From: Polaribacter batillariae
GTDB lineage: Bacteria; Bacteroidota; Bacteroidia; Flavobacteriales; Flavobacteriaceae
DNA length: 64,000 nucleotides
Assembly (NCBI RefSeq): GCF_017498485.1
Contig: NZ_CP071795.1
Span: 2,542,001 to 2,606,000, forward strand
Direction: 5' to 3'
Shown: positions 26,588-36,193 of the stretch, piece by piece
How the letters are laid out: every line of letters begins with the position of its first letter
Position numbering within the stretch: the stretch's first letter is position 1
Position numbers and translations under genes: made by a program
The notes under the pieces: model-generated
The model's input: only the letters and a program-made list of their open reading frames with translations
Told to the model about the DNA's origin: nothing
Databases searched by the model: none

Positions 26588-27880
26588 ATGTCAAACAAAA
26601 TTAAAGATATAGAATTAAGAAGTGAAGAGGTGCAAGAAATTCTAACAAGAACTCCTGTTTGGATGATTCGTTGGGGAAACACACTTTTTCTTCTATTAAT
26701 TGTAATACTTTTGCTTTTATCTTGGTTTGTAAAATATCCAGATATTGTTTCTTCTGAAGCTATTATAACCACCATAATACCTCCTCAAAAAGAATTTGCT
26801 AGAGCTACAGGTAAAATTGATACTTTATTTGTAAAAAATGCTGAAAATGTATTAGATGGAAAGCCTTTAGCAATTATAGAAAATACTGCTAATTACAAAG
26901 ATGTATTCTTATTAAAATCAATAACAGATACAATTACTATTTCAAAAGATGCCTTTAATTTTCCAATTAATAAGTTGCCTATATTATTTTTGGGAGATAT
27001 TGAGACTAGTTTTGATCTATTTGAAATTAATTACATTCAATACACTTTAAATAAAAAGTTAAATCCGTTTTCTTATGAGACTATTGCAAATAAAAACTCT
27101 ATTGCAGAACTAAAAAGAAGGTTAGTTAATTTACAATCTCAAAAATTATTAAATAAAAAAGAGTTAGAGTTTAATCAAAAAGATTTAAAAAGAAGTAAAT
27201 CATTGTTTGATAAGGGGGTAATTTCTGAAAAAGAATTTGAAACCAAACAACTAGAATTTTTACAATCAGAGAGAAATTATAAAAATATGGCTTCCTCTAT
27301 TTCTCAATTAAGAGAAGCTATTTCTAATACCAATAAAACCTCTAAAGGAACAGAAATTTCTCAAATTAGAGAAGAAATGACATTATTTAAAAATGTTATT
27401 CAATCCTTTAACCAATTAAAAAAATCTATTAAAGATTGGGAAATGTTATATGTGTTAAGTTCTAAAATGGAAGGCAAGGTTTCATTTTTAAATTATTGGA
27501 GTCAAAATCAAACAGTAAATCAAGGAGATTTAGTTTTTACAATAATTCCAAAAGAGAACTCTTCTTTTATTTCTAAATTGAAAACTCCTGCACAAAATTT
27601 GGGTAAAGTTAAAATAGGGCAAACAGTAAACATTAAACTCCAAAACTATCCTGATTATGAATTTGGAGTTTTAACAGGAAAAGTAAATCATATATCTGAA
27701 ATTTCAGATAAAGAAGGCTTTTATACCATTGATGTTTCTTTGCCTAAAAAATTAATTACTTCGTACAAGAAAGAAATAGAATTCAAACAAGAAATGCGAG
27801 GAACTGCTGAAATTATTACAGAAGATTTACGTTTAATACAACGTTTCTTTTATCAATTTAATAAAATGGTAGATAGGTAG
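26588..27880 (+). CDS. HlyD family secretion adaptor
   Basis: The 430-residue protein has one N-terminal membrane helix (about residues 32-50), an N-terminal half-barrel, a long coiled coil (about 170-290, rich in Lys, Glu, Leu) and a C-terminal beta-barrel region (GKVKIGQTVNIKLQNYPDYEFG). It is the periplasmic adaptor connecting the ABC exporters to an outer-membrane channel of the TolC type, which is not encoded here. It starts 1 bp after exporter 2. It is the last gene of the island. Confidence 0.92.
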   Translation: MSNKIKDIELRSEEVQEILTRTPVWMIRWGNTLFLLLIVILLLLSWFVKYPDIVSSEAIITTIIPPQKEFARATGKIDTLFVKNAENVLDGKPLAIIENTANYKDVFLLKSITDTITISKDAFNFPINKLPILFLGDIETSFDLFEINYIQYTLNKKLNPFSYETIANKNSIAELKRRLVNLQSQKLLNKKELEFNQKDLKRSKSLFDKGVISEKEFETKQLEFLQSERNYKNMASSISQLREAISNTNKTSKGTEISQIREEMTLFKNVIQSFNQLKKSIKDWEMLYVLSSKMEGKVSFLNYWSQNQTVNQGDLVFTIIPKENSSFISKLKTPAQNLGKVKIGQTVNIKLQNYPDYEFGVLTGKVNHISEISDKEGFYTIDVSLPKKLITSYKKEIEFKQEMRGTAEIITEDLRLIQRFFYQFNKMVDR

Positions 27881-27885
27881 TTAGT

Positions 27886-28269
27886 TTAAAAAAGCACCAC
27901 AAACTTATAGAATAACAATGCCCAGCCAGCCACTAAAAACAAACCTCCTAAAGGAGTAATTGGCCCTAAAAAGCGTAGTTTTTTGTTGTTTGCAGAAGAA
28001 ATTACCAATCCATAAATAGAAAAAGAGAACAAAATAACACCAATTACAAATGCATTAATAATGTAACTGTCAATTGGAGTTTCCGAGTTTAATTGAAATC
28101 CCAAAATTAGTAACACAATTGCGTGATACATTTGATATTTTACACCCGTTTCAAAACTTTGTAACTGATCTATAGTTAGTTTTTTCTTTAATAAATGTGC
28201 GCCAAAAGCGCCTAAAATAATTGCTAAGCATCCAAAAAATGCTCCAAAAAGTAAAGCTTGCTGACTCAT
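27886..28269 (-). CDS. DUF423 membrane protein
   Basis: The 127-residue protein has four membrane helices and the family's GAFGAHLLKKKLT motif near residue 21, followed by FETGVKYQMYHAIVLL. DUF423 (YgdD-like) proteins are small inner-membrane proteins of unknown role. It is convergent with the HlyD gene (5-bp gap) and marks the right border of the peptide island. Confidence 0.92.
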   Translation of the reverse strand: MSQQALLFGAFFGCLAIILGAFGAHLLKKKLTIDQLQSFETGVKYQMYHAIVLLILGFQLNSETPIDSYIINAFVIGVILFSFSIYGLVISSANNKKLRFLGPITPLGGLFLVAGWALLFYKFVVLF

Positions 28270-28275
28270 ATTTTT

Positions 28276-31200
28276 CTAAAAATCGAAACCTAAATTAAAC
28301 GTTATTCTTACTCCATCATTGCTATTAAAGGCACCAATACTAGTAGTTAACATATTGGCAGCATTTAAGAAAATTCCACCTCCATAAGAAGTATTTGGTG
28401 TTGGAGATTTTAATGGAACAACTATAGTGTTGTTTGGCACACCCCATACTTTTCCGTAATCGAAACCACCATAAATACCTATATTAACAGGAAGAATAGC
28501 AGTTCTTAAATTGCTAATGTTGTAACGAATGTCTGTGGTATGATAAAATGCATTTTTTCCTGTAAAACGTTCGTTTCTATAACCACGTAAACCTTCATTT
28601 CCTCCAATAGTAGCAGCTTGGTAAAATTCAAAATCATTTCCAAAATTAAAATGCCCATCTACTTTAGAAGCTAACACTAATTTTCCATTAGGTATTAATT
28701 TATGAGTAACTCCTAAAGATGTGGTGGCATAAGAAAAATTACGCTTGCTATTTAAACTTCTTGTATGCCCCAGTAAAGCATTAAATTCCATACCCAAAGT
28801 TGGAAAAGCAGAATTATCTGAATGTTGATAATAATAACTTGCTTCTGTATTCAAGAAATTTTGAGCTTTAAAAATTCTGTTGGTTGCCAAATATTGTGTT
28901 TCTAAAAAACGCCCAGGAGTTCTCTCTACATCAAAATTTTGAAAATTAGCCGCTAACTTAATTTCAGCACCTAAATCTCCTCGATATTTTAAAAAAGACC
29001 CTGCTTGAAGTTTTCTAATTTTAACTCGGTTGTAATTTCTATTTTCGAAATCGTCTGCCTCTGGATTGTAAGAATTATTACCATACCCGAAGAAGTTTTT
29101 AGCATAATTAGGGCTATTAAATTCTAGATTAAAACCTAAATTTAAGCGGTCTAAAATATTGGCATACTCTCCATTGTATTTTAATTCGTAGCCTTTTGTG
29201 GCAAAGAAATAATACGCTTCTATAATGTGTTTTCTTGTAAATGGATTTCTCTCGAAACTATTTACCAAAAGCGTGTTTTTTAAACCAACTTTAACACCAT
29301 CATCTGGGTTGTAACCAATTACAGGAGAAATTAAATTGTTTTTACTTTTTAGCTTTTTGTAATTGTAAGTGTTTGTTTTGTAGTCGTCTGTTATTTTTTT
29401 ATGGATATTTGCTGTTTTAAAGGTGTTTTTCTTCGATTTTTGGTCGTACACTTTTACGTTTTTCTTGTTGTTAATTTCGTAAATATCGTTATTTAAACCG
29501 CCAATAATTTTTAGCTTAATCGTTTTATTTCCATTTTTTCCATTTAAAACAAAAACATCATCATCATCTAAACCATAGATCCAAATTTCTTTGGTAATCT
29601 TTTGTTTGTAAGTTCTTTGATGAACAACGTCTGCTTTTTTTCCATCTTTAATTCTGTAAACAGCAATTTTTGTATCTCCATTTGAGAAACGTTTAATTTC
29701 GAACCAGTCGTCTTTATTGGTTCCAGTGATTACTTGAAACTTATTTAAGTACTTAAAATATTTATCGGATATTTTTTGAAGATTTTTTCTTCTTCCTTTT
29801 AATTTTCTTTTAATATCGTTTATACTTTTATCACGAACTTCTTTCGGAAATTTAGAGAAAGCACTTTCTATCACTTCGTCTGTTATTTGATTTTGAATAA
29901 TGGTTACTTGTTGGTCCCAAATTTCTTTGTTAGCTTCTCTAATTAGTCTCATATCTAATGGATATGCAGACATGCTAAAATGATGTGGGTTTTTAAGATC
30001 CTCTCCATAAGAACGCATGCCTTTTAAAGCGGGAATAGAGCTTGTTAAAAGATTCATTAAAAAACCGTCACTAAATATAGAAAAAGCTTGGTCTCTATCT
30101 CTTGGAACGGGCCTGTAAACAATCTTTTTTGCTTCTTTAAATGCAGCCCATCTCCATTGGTCTTGGTGCCTGTCCCAATCTCCAATTAACATGTCAAATA
30201 ATCTTGCTCTTATGTAAGATGCTTCATCTAAAACATACTTTTCGTCTTTCGCTAAATTTTTTCTTAAATCGTCTGTACTTATAATTTCATCAGAAAATCC
30301 AAAATGTTTTTTATCTCCATGGCCATCTGCAGTTCTTGCTTCAATCATGTACAATTCGTCGCCAAATTCTTCATTAAATTTTTGCAATCCTTTTTGTTTT
30401 GGTACATAAAATAAAATTGGTTTTGTGTGATAAACATCAATGGCTTCCGCTAATTTATCAATCGTAAAAGGCGCATACGGATGAGATCCTGTAAAAATAT
30501 CTAGCAACAAACTTTCTGTATAAGTTTTTTTAAATTGCCCTTCTACATATTGGTCTTTAAAAGCAACTGCTTGTAAATATTGCACCGCATTTTTTCGCAA
30601 AGCTCTCATTACGTATTCTTTACCATTTTTATCTTTTAGTCTTAAAGATTTAGATTGGTGGCCACCACCTTTTCTTACAGGTTGTAAACCTCCATATAAA
30701 GTATCTAAATTAACAGTAGGTGCTAGTATTTTTTGCCCAAAATATTTACGATATCTTTTTCCCCAGAGAAATTGATAAAACTTTCCTTTTTCCGTTTCGG
30801 AATCTTTGTAAATTTTTGCTTCTTTTTCCGTGAGTTTTGCGTTCGGGAAATTCGTAAATTGCAGAATACTATCTTTTTTAAAAACATTGGCTTCGAAAAC
30901 TACTTTACGGTCTTTTGCCGTATAAAAATGAACAGTAGAAGCACCATCTTCATACACATCTAATCGTGCAAAACCCTGTGTTCCGTAAGAAAAAACACCT
31001 CCATTTACGTTTTTTGTGGCAGTTACTTTAGAGCCAGAACCACTAACAATTTGGGGTATGTTGTCTTGCACAATGTATTGAATGCTGTGTTCGTGCCCAG
31101 AAACAAAAATTATTTTTTCGTTTTGTTGTGCCAAACTAATAATGCGTTTTCTTAAATGATTGTATTTGTCGTTTTGCTGATCTGTATTGGTAATTCCAGA

Positions 31201-31971
31201 AGTTTTTCTAAGAATATTTAAAGCAGAACCAACAATTGGCAAAGGTTTTATATGACTTTTAAAAGAATAATAACCTCCATGTGGTCCATTGGTAAACATT
31301 GGATGGTGCAAAGCAATAATGGTTGTTTTACCTTGAGATTTTTTAATCATTCCTTCAAGTTCTTCGAAGAATTTTTCTCTTGTTTTTATTTCGCACTTAT
31401 CATTTATTCCTGGATGGTTATCCCAATTTGTAACATACCAATGGGTGTCCACGACAATTATGTTAATATCTTTATTTACTTCGATCTTTTCTAGTGGGCA
31501 ACCGTTTTCTGGCTGAAAAGTATTTTTTCCTAAGGCTTTTTCAACTAGTTTTTCTTGTCTTTTTAATCCTTTTAAACCACTATACCAATCGTGATTTCCT
31601 GGAATAAATAATGTTTTGCCAGGGAAGTTTTTACCAATAGTTGTTTGCACTTTTAAACGATGTTTTGCTAGCTTGTAATTTTTTGAATTTTCTGGCGGAA
31701 TTCCTTTTTGATATACATTGTCACCTAAAAAAATAAGAGTAGAATTCTTTTTTGCCGATTTTATTTCTTGAGCTAAATACGATAGTGCAGAATCTCTTTT
31801 GTATAAATCGGAATTACCAGCATCTCCAATTAGGTAAAAAGAGTGAATTACTTTCGAAGCATCTTTTTTGGGAACGTATTTATAACCATCTGAAACTTGC
31901 ATTTTTAAGGTAGCACAAGCAGAAATTAGAAGAACTATAATTGTAAAAAAAGTGTATTTATAGAGTTTCAT
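28276..31971 (-). CDS. Metallophosphoesterase fused to Omp85-type barrel
   Basis: The 1231-residue protein has a lipoprotein signal (LLISAC lipobox near residue 19). Residues about 45-350 form a calcineurin-like phosphoesterase with all metal motifs: IGDAGNSD, LGDNVYQKG, GNHDWYSG, LHHPMF, SGHEH. The middle part is of unknown fold. The C-terminal third (from about 900) is a beta-rich barrel of the bacterial surface antigen/BamA type (GGNEGLRGYRNERF, GGFDYGKVWG). So an outer-membrane phosphatase is likely. Substrate unknown. It is 6 bp from the DUF423 gene. Confidence 0.88.
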   Translation of the reverse strand: MKLYKYTFFTIIVLLISACATLKMQVSDGYKYVPKKDASKVIHSFYLIGDAGNSDLYKRDSALSYLAQEIKSAKKNSTLIFLGDNVYQKGIPPENSKNYKLAKHRLKVQTTIGKNFPGKTLFIPGNHDWYSGLKGLKRQEKLVEKALGKNTFQPENGCPLEKIEVNKDINIIVVDTHWYVTNWDNHPGINDKCEIKTREKFFEELEGMIKKSQGKTTIIALHHPMFTNGPHGGYYSFKSHIKPLPIVGSALNILRKTSGITNTDQQNDKYNHLRKRIISLAQQNEKIIFVSGHEHSIQYIVQDNIPQIVSGSGSKVTATKNVNGGVFSYGTQGFARLDVYEDGASTVHFYTAKDRKVVFEANVFKKDSILQFTNFPNAKLTEKEAKIYKDSETEKGKFYQFLWGKRYRKYFGQKILAPTVNLDTLYGGLQPVRKGGGHQSKSLRLKDKNGKEYVMRALRKNAVQYLQAVAFKDQYVEGQFKKTYTESLLLDIFTGSHPYAPFTIDKLAEAIDVYHTKPILFYVPKQKGLQKFNEEFGDELYMIEARTADGHGDKKHFGFSDEIISTDDLRKNLAKDEKYVLDEASYIRARLFDMLIGDWDRHQDQWRWAAFKEAKKIVYRPVPRDRDQAFSIFSDGFLMNLLTSSIPALKGMRSYGEDLKNPHHFSMSAYPLDMRLIREANKEIWDQQVTIIQNQITDEVIESAFSKFPKEVRDKSINDIKRKLKGRRKNLQKISDKYFKYLNKFQVITGTNKDDWFEIKRFSNGDTKIAVYRIKDGKKADVVHQRTYKQKITKEIWIYGLDDDDVFVLNGKNGNKTIKLKIIGGLNNDIYEINNKKNVKVYDQKSKKNTFKTANIHKKITDDYKTNTYNYKKLKSKNNLISPVIGYNPDDGVKVGLKNTLLVNSFERNPFTRKHIIEAYYFFATKGYELKYNGEYANILDRLNLGFNLEFNSPNYAKNFFGYGNNSYNPEADDFENRNYNRVKIRKLQAGSFLKYRGDLGAEIKLAANFQNFDVERTPGRFLETQYLATNRIFKAQNFLNTEASYYYQHSDNSAFPTLGMEFNALLGHTRSLNSKRNFSYATTSLGVTHKLIPNGKLVLASKVDGHFNFGNDFEFYQAATIGGNEGLRGYRNERFTGKNAFYHTTDIRYNISNLRTAILPVNIGIYGGFDYGKVWGVPNNTIVVPLKSPTPNTSYGGGIFLNAANMLTTSIGAFNSNDGVRITFNLGFDF

Positions 31972-31984
31972 AAATTTTAGAAAA

Positions 31985-32583
31985 TTATTGTTGAATTGAT
32001 TTTTTATAAATATCGAAATCTTCTTTGGTATCGATATCTATAAAATTTGTGCTCCATTGAGGGCAAAGAACACTATTTTTTTTGGCATTTATAAATTCTT
32101 TTGCACCTTTATCTCCCCTAATTAATAATAATTGAGAAAAATATGTTTTTGGAATTATTGCAGGAACGCCCAACGAATTTCCATAATTCGAAGCTATTAT
32201 TTTTAATTTATTTCTTTTAAATAATAAATACATAGTTTCTATATAAGATGTTTCTATTGCTGGTTGATCTGCTAAAAGCATGCAAATACCCTCGAAATTT
32301 AATTTGTTTTCTTGCATGTATTTTATGCCAGAAATAATGCTAGAACTTAACCCTTTTTCTGGATTTTTATTCACAATAACTGTAGTGTTTTTAAAGGGTA
32401 TTTCTTTAAAATCTCTCTAGAGTTATTTCCTAAAACACAAAAAATATTTTTTTCTTGGACTAAAAACGCTTTTTCTAAAACAAGTTCAAGCAAGTATTTC
32501 TCTTTTATTTTAAGAAGTTGTTTCGGTGTTTTCATACGAGAAGAACCACCACCAGCCAATATTAAAATTGCGATTTTATCCAT
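31985..32583 (-). pseudogene. MobA/MocA-like nucleotidyltransferase, frameshifted
   Basis: The N-terminal frame (32583-32371) has the nucleotide-binding motif ILAGGGSSRMKTPKQLL, typical of the molybdenum-cofactor nucleotidyltransferase family. The second frame (to 31985) continues with NKNPEKGLSSSIISGI and MLLADQP. Adding one A to the AAA run near 32409 joins them as KKIPFKNTTVIVNKNPEKG. The whole protein would be about 199 residues, normal for the family. It likely attaches CMP or GMP to molybdopterin. It follows xdhC at 2 bp. Confidence 0.82.
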
Positions 32584-32585
32584 TT

Positions 32586-33603
32586 TTATTGATGAATTTT
32601 TCCTGATAAATTTCGCAACGAAAAAGGTTCTTTTTTTCTGATAATAGATAATATTTCTGCAACAATAGAAACGGCAATTTCTTCTGGAGTTTGCGCGCCA
32701 ATATGCAAACCTGCAGGAGTGTAAATAATGTCTAAAAATTCTTCGGGAGTTTCTGGTGCGAAGTCAAAAAGTTCGTTAAATAAACGTTCTCTTCTGTTAG
32801 GAGCTCCTAAAATACCAATATATTTTGGCTTAAACTTAGTAAGTTTTACCAAATATTTTAAATCTTGCACATAACTATGATTCATAATTACAATGGCAGT
32901 ATTTGTATTGATGTTTTTAAATTGTATGGTTTCTGGACTTTCTGCAATTACAGCATTAGCTCCAGGAAAATCTATTGCCTGTTTGTACTCTTTTGCGGAG
33001 GTAATTACGTCTATTTCCCAACCTAAATTCGAAGCGATTTTGCACAATTTTACGGCATCGTGTTCGCCTCCAATAAGAATTAATTTAAAGGCGGCTTCTA
33101 AAGTTTGAGTAAAAACAAGTGCTTCATTTTTATTTTGAAGAGTAAAAAATTCAGAAAATAAAAATTGTTTATTATTTGCAAAAGTAATTGCAGAACCAAA
33201 ATTTCCGTAAGCTTCATCTTCTTTGATGTAAAAAGAAGTTATTTTTAAAGATTCTCTATTTTTTGAAGCTTCAGAAAAAGCGAATAAAAAATCATCTGAA
33301 ATAAAAAAAGGTTCTAATAAAATGTATAAAGTTCCTTCGCAACCTAACCGATATCTACCATCGTATGCAATTATTTTTGGTTGATTGTCTTTAAAAACCG
33401 TTTTGGCTCTTTGTACAATTTCCTTTTCTACACAACCCCACTTACAGCTCCTACATAAGAATTATTTTCTGAAATTAACATTCTAACTCCTGGTTTTCGG
33501 TAAGAAGACCCGTCTAAATCCACAACAGTTGCCAAGACATTTTTAAACCCTTTTTTTTGATTGATAATGCCTTGTTCTATAATTTCTTTGAGTTCGTGAA
33601 TCA
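32586..33603 (-). pseudogene. xdhC: XdhC family protein, frameshifted
   Basis: The N-terminal XdhC domain starts at the ATG ending at 33603 (MIHELKEIIEQG, then VDLDGSSYRKPGVRML). The frame breaks after VGAVSG; adding one G to the run at 33436-33439 gives SGGCVEKEIVQRAK, the usual family motif with Cys. The other frame is open to 32586 and contains the Rossmann domain (LILIGGEHDAVKL, IGILGAPNRRERLF, HIGAQTPEEIAVSI). XdhC proteins insert sulfurated molybdenum cofactor into xanthine dehydrogenase-type enzymes. No such enzyme gene lies in this window. Confidence 0.85.
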
Positions 33604-34025
33604 TTAAATCTTATTCTTTTTTAGTATAATAATCTACAGATTTATTTTTATACCATTTACCATTTTAAAATCCTGTAATAAATCGCCTTTTTTTCCTTTC
33701 TATTTCAGAATAAAAAAAACCGTATCTAAGGCTATGCTTTCGTTTTCTTCTTTATATACAGAAAAAAAATCATCCATTTCTTTTCCAGTAATTTCAAACA
33801 ATAACGGGTATTATAAACGCGAGTTTGATGTAAATCGCCTTCTACACCACTCATTATAAAATATCAAATCGAGTACAATCGAAATTTATTTTTAAATTCT
33901 AATTTAATGCTTGTTCTTTAAACGAACGAACAAATGTTTGATTTTAAAATAATTATGTGTTTTACAAGTAATTTTTATACCGAACTCAGGTTAAAAATAA
34001 ATATTTTAAATTTATAAATAAATTT
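33604..34025. other. Gene-poor region with repeat and ORF remnants
   Basis: This 422-bp gap upstream of xdhC holds the 161-bp duplicated segment (copy A) and short open stretches that change frame. No intact gene of convincing composition is seen. It lies between the xdhC-mobA pair and the redox cluster and may be the scar of a deletion. Confidence 0.5.
33651..33811. repeat. 161-bp duplicated segment, copy A
   Basis: The segment matches 52931-53092 with about eight substitutions and one 1-base difference. Both copies lie about 45 bp upstream of a minus-strand gene (xdhC here, yifB there). On the minus strand it contains an open stretch (EENESIALDTVFFILK, then stop), which may be the remnant of a gene end. 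Confidence 0.85.
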
Positions 34026-35243
34026 TTAGACCACTTCCGTTTCTATAATAATATTGCTTTGCAATGTTTTATGAACTGGGCATTTAGACGCAATTTCTTT
34101 CAAACGAGCAATTTGAGTATCGTCTAAATTACCAACAAATTTTAGTTTTTTATTTAAAAAATCGAAACGAGTAGGTTTTTCTACATCGATATTTAAATCG
34201 TCGCTATGTTTTTTAGAATATGTAATATAAACAAAAACCTCTTGCAAATCCCAGTTTTTACGTTCTGCATACATTTTTAAAGTCATAGCTGTGCAAGAAG
34301 CCAAACCAGCGCTTAAAAAATCGTAAGGCGAAGGGCCAAAATTATTACCGCCAACACTTTCTGGCTCATCTGCAATAAAAGCATGTTTACTGGTTTGTAT
34401 AGACGTGGTAAAATTATCTTCTAACAAATTTAAATGGGCAACCAATTGTTCTCCTTCTGTAGAAAGCATTTCGTTTTTTTCTTTCTTAAAATAACGCTGT
34501 ACCCAAGTACCAATTATATTGCCAACATATTGGCTGTCTTCTTGTTTGCTTAATAAATGGTCTGCACCATCTAAACTTACAAAACTTTTTGGGTGGTGTG
34601 CATTGTGGTAAATTTCGTGTGCGTTTTCTATGCCAACAATTGTATCTAATGGAGCGTGTAAAATTAAAATGGGTTTTCGTAATTTTTTTGTAATTTCTGG
34701 TAAATCGGTTTTACTAAAGTCGGCTACAAAATCTTTATTTATTTTAAACGGACGACCTCCAATATTTACTTCTACTTCTCCCTTTTTGGCAACTTCTTCT
34801 AAAGCATGAGAAAACAAATGTGTTACATGATCTACATTTGCAGGAGCACCAACTGTAGCAACTGCTTTTATATTTTTTAATTTAGAGGCCGCTACAATTA
34901 CTGCAGCACCACCTAAAGAATGACCAATTAACAAAGAAGGTGCCTCGAAATAATTTTGTACATATTCGTTTACTGCCAACAAATCGTTTACATTGGCAGA
35001 AAAGTGACTTTCAGCAAATTCACCTTCGCTTTTTCCAAGACCAGTAAAATCAAAACGAACCACACCAAAACCATGATTTGTAAGCGATCTGGTTATATTT
35101 TTAACGGCATTAAAATTACTATTGCACGAAAAACAGTGTGCAAAAATTGCAAAATAACTTGGTTTTTCGTTGGCTGGGAGTTCTAAATATGCTTGTAATT
35201 TTAACCCTTTTTTATTAGGAATTTCTAATTTGCTAGTTTTCAT
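34026..35243 (-). CDS. Alpha/beta hydrolase-OsmC fusion
   Basis: The 405-residue protein joins a serine hydrolase (nucleophile in IGHSLGG near residue 108, Asp in HAPLDTIVG near 208, His in DGADHLL near 236) to an OsmC domain (about 265-405; resolving Cys in GLASCTAMTL and CPVHKTL). OsmC proteins reduce organic hydroperoxides with paired cysteines, both present. The fusion is known in many bacteria. It starts 1 bp from the MsrA-like gene, fitting the redox theme of this cluster. Confidence 0.93.
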   Translation of the reverse strand: MKTSKLEIPNKKGLKLQAYLELPANEKPSYFAIFAHCFSCNSNFNAVKNITRSLTNHGFGVVRFDFTGLGKSEGEFAESHFSANVNDLLAVNEYVQNYFEAPSLLIGHSLGGAAVIVAASKLKNIKAVATVGAPANVDHVTHLFSHALEEVAKKGEVEVNIGGRPFKINKDFVADFSKTDLPEITKKLRKPILILHAPLDTIVGIENAHEIYHNAHHPKSFVSLDGADHLLSKQEDSQYVGNIIGTWVQRYFKKEKNEMLSTEGEQLVAHLNLLEDNFTTSIQTSKHAFIADEPESVGGNNFGPSPYDFLSAGLASCTAMTLKMYAERKNWDLQEVFVYITYSKKHSDDLNIDVEKPTRFDFLNKKLKFVGNLDDTQIARLKEIASKCPVHKTLQSNIIIETEVV

Positions 35244-35773
35244 TATCTTTTATTTTGTAAAATAGTCGCATCTAAATGAGATACTTTACTTTTAGAAACC
35301 ACATTCGAAAATTTTGCCATAATTAATTGTAATTTTGGAGAAATATAATTTTCGCAAAAAGGTTTTTTAGGGTTTGTATAATAATAGTTTTTAAATTCGT
35401 CTATTGAAGATTTAAATGCACTAAATTTTAAAGTTTTAGTAATTATTTTTTCTTTAAAATTTGGCTGTAATTTTTCGATGATTCTTAAACTTTCGTCTTT
35501 TTGAAATTTAGAGAAATAATAAATAGCAGACCTATATTTTTCTCTCATAGAATGTTGGCTAGTGCTTTTATGTGTAAGTAAATGAATTTCTATAAGTGTT
35601 TCTAATGTTATTTTAGATGCCCAAAAAGAAACAACAACTGCTTCAGAAAAGGAAGTATGGTTGTGAATTGAAGAAACCCAACCTTGCTCTACTTTTTCAA
35701 CACCAATTAACGATTGAAAAACAGCCTCTGTACACCAGTGACAACCACCACCAAAAGCAATTTTTTGTAACAT
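35243..35773 (-). CDS. Diverged MsrA-like protein
   Basis: The 176-residue protein is an MsrA homologue with the catalytic Cys and Glu kept in GGGCHWCTEAVF, but other hallmark sites are changed: GHAE is SFSE, the D-x-G-x-QYRS block is SMREKYRS, and SGYAGG is QGWVSS. Standard peptide methionine sulfoxide reductase activity is doubtful; it may act on another substrate. A regular msrA lies 4 kb away. It overlaps the hydrolase-OsmC gene by 1 base. Confidence 0.8.
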   Translation of the reverse strand: MLQKIAFGGGCHWCTEAVFQSLIGVEKVEQGWVSSIHNHTSFSEAVVVSFWASKITLETLIEIHLLTHKSTSQHSMREKYRSAIYYFSKFQKDESLRIIEKLQPNFKEKIITKTLKFSAFKSSIDEFKNYYYTNPKKPFCENYISPKLQLIMAKFSNVVSKSKVSHLDATILQNKR

Positions 35774-35784
35774 AAAGATTAAAA

Positions 35785-36180
35785 TTAAGAATGCAAATTT
35801 TGATTGTTTAAGAATTGGTCTTTTCTAATTTTTACGGCTCTAAAAGCATAGGTAATTAAAAAAGAAATTGCAATAAATATAAAAAAAGTACCAATGTAAA
35901 GCGTAATACTTGGAACACTAAGGGTTGAAGAGCTATCGAAAATTACCCCTAAAATACCAGACAATACGTAGCTGCCTGTAGCTAAATACAACAAAGCATT
36001 TGCACGTGTTAACAAACCCAATTGTTTTATTTTTCGTACAGAAATTTCATGCTGAAAAGCAGAACATTTTTTATTGACTAAACCATTAATTTCTGAACTT
36101 AAATTTAATAATAAAGTTACTGTAGATAAGATTAACATTCCTAAACCCGGAATAATTGTAATAGGCAAATACCAATTCAT
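35785..36180 (-). CDS. DUF2721-like membrane protein
   Basis: The 131-residue protein has three membrane helices (about 5-27, 55-80, 90-115) and the amphipathic stretch HEISVRKIKQLGLLTRANALL between the first two, as in DUF2721 proteins. No reaction is known. It sits between the MsrA-like and aldo/keto reductase genes with short gaps and so belongs to the same transcription unit. Confidence 0.7.
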   Translation of the reverse strand: MNWYLPITIIPGLGMLILSTVTLLLNLSSEINGLVNKKCSAFQHEISVRKIKQLGLLTRANALLYLATGSYVLSGILGVIFDSSSTLSVPSITLYIGTFFIFIAISFLITYAFRAVKIRKDQFLNNQNLHS

Positions 36181-36193
36181 GTTTTTTAATTAT

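Noticed and set aside
33732-33854. 40-residue minus-strand ORF in the region upstream of xdhC
   Set aside because: It runs through the 161-bp repeat, whose second copy does not keep the frame, so coding is not supported.
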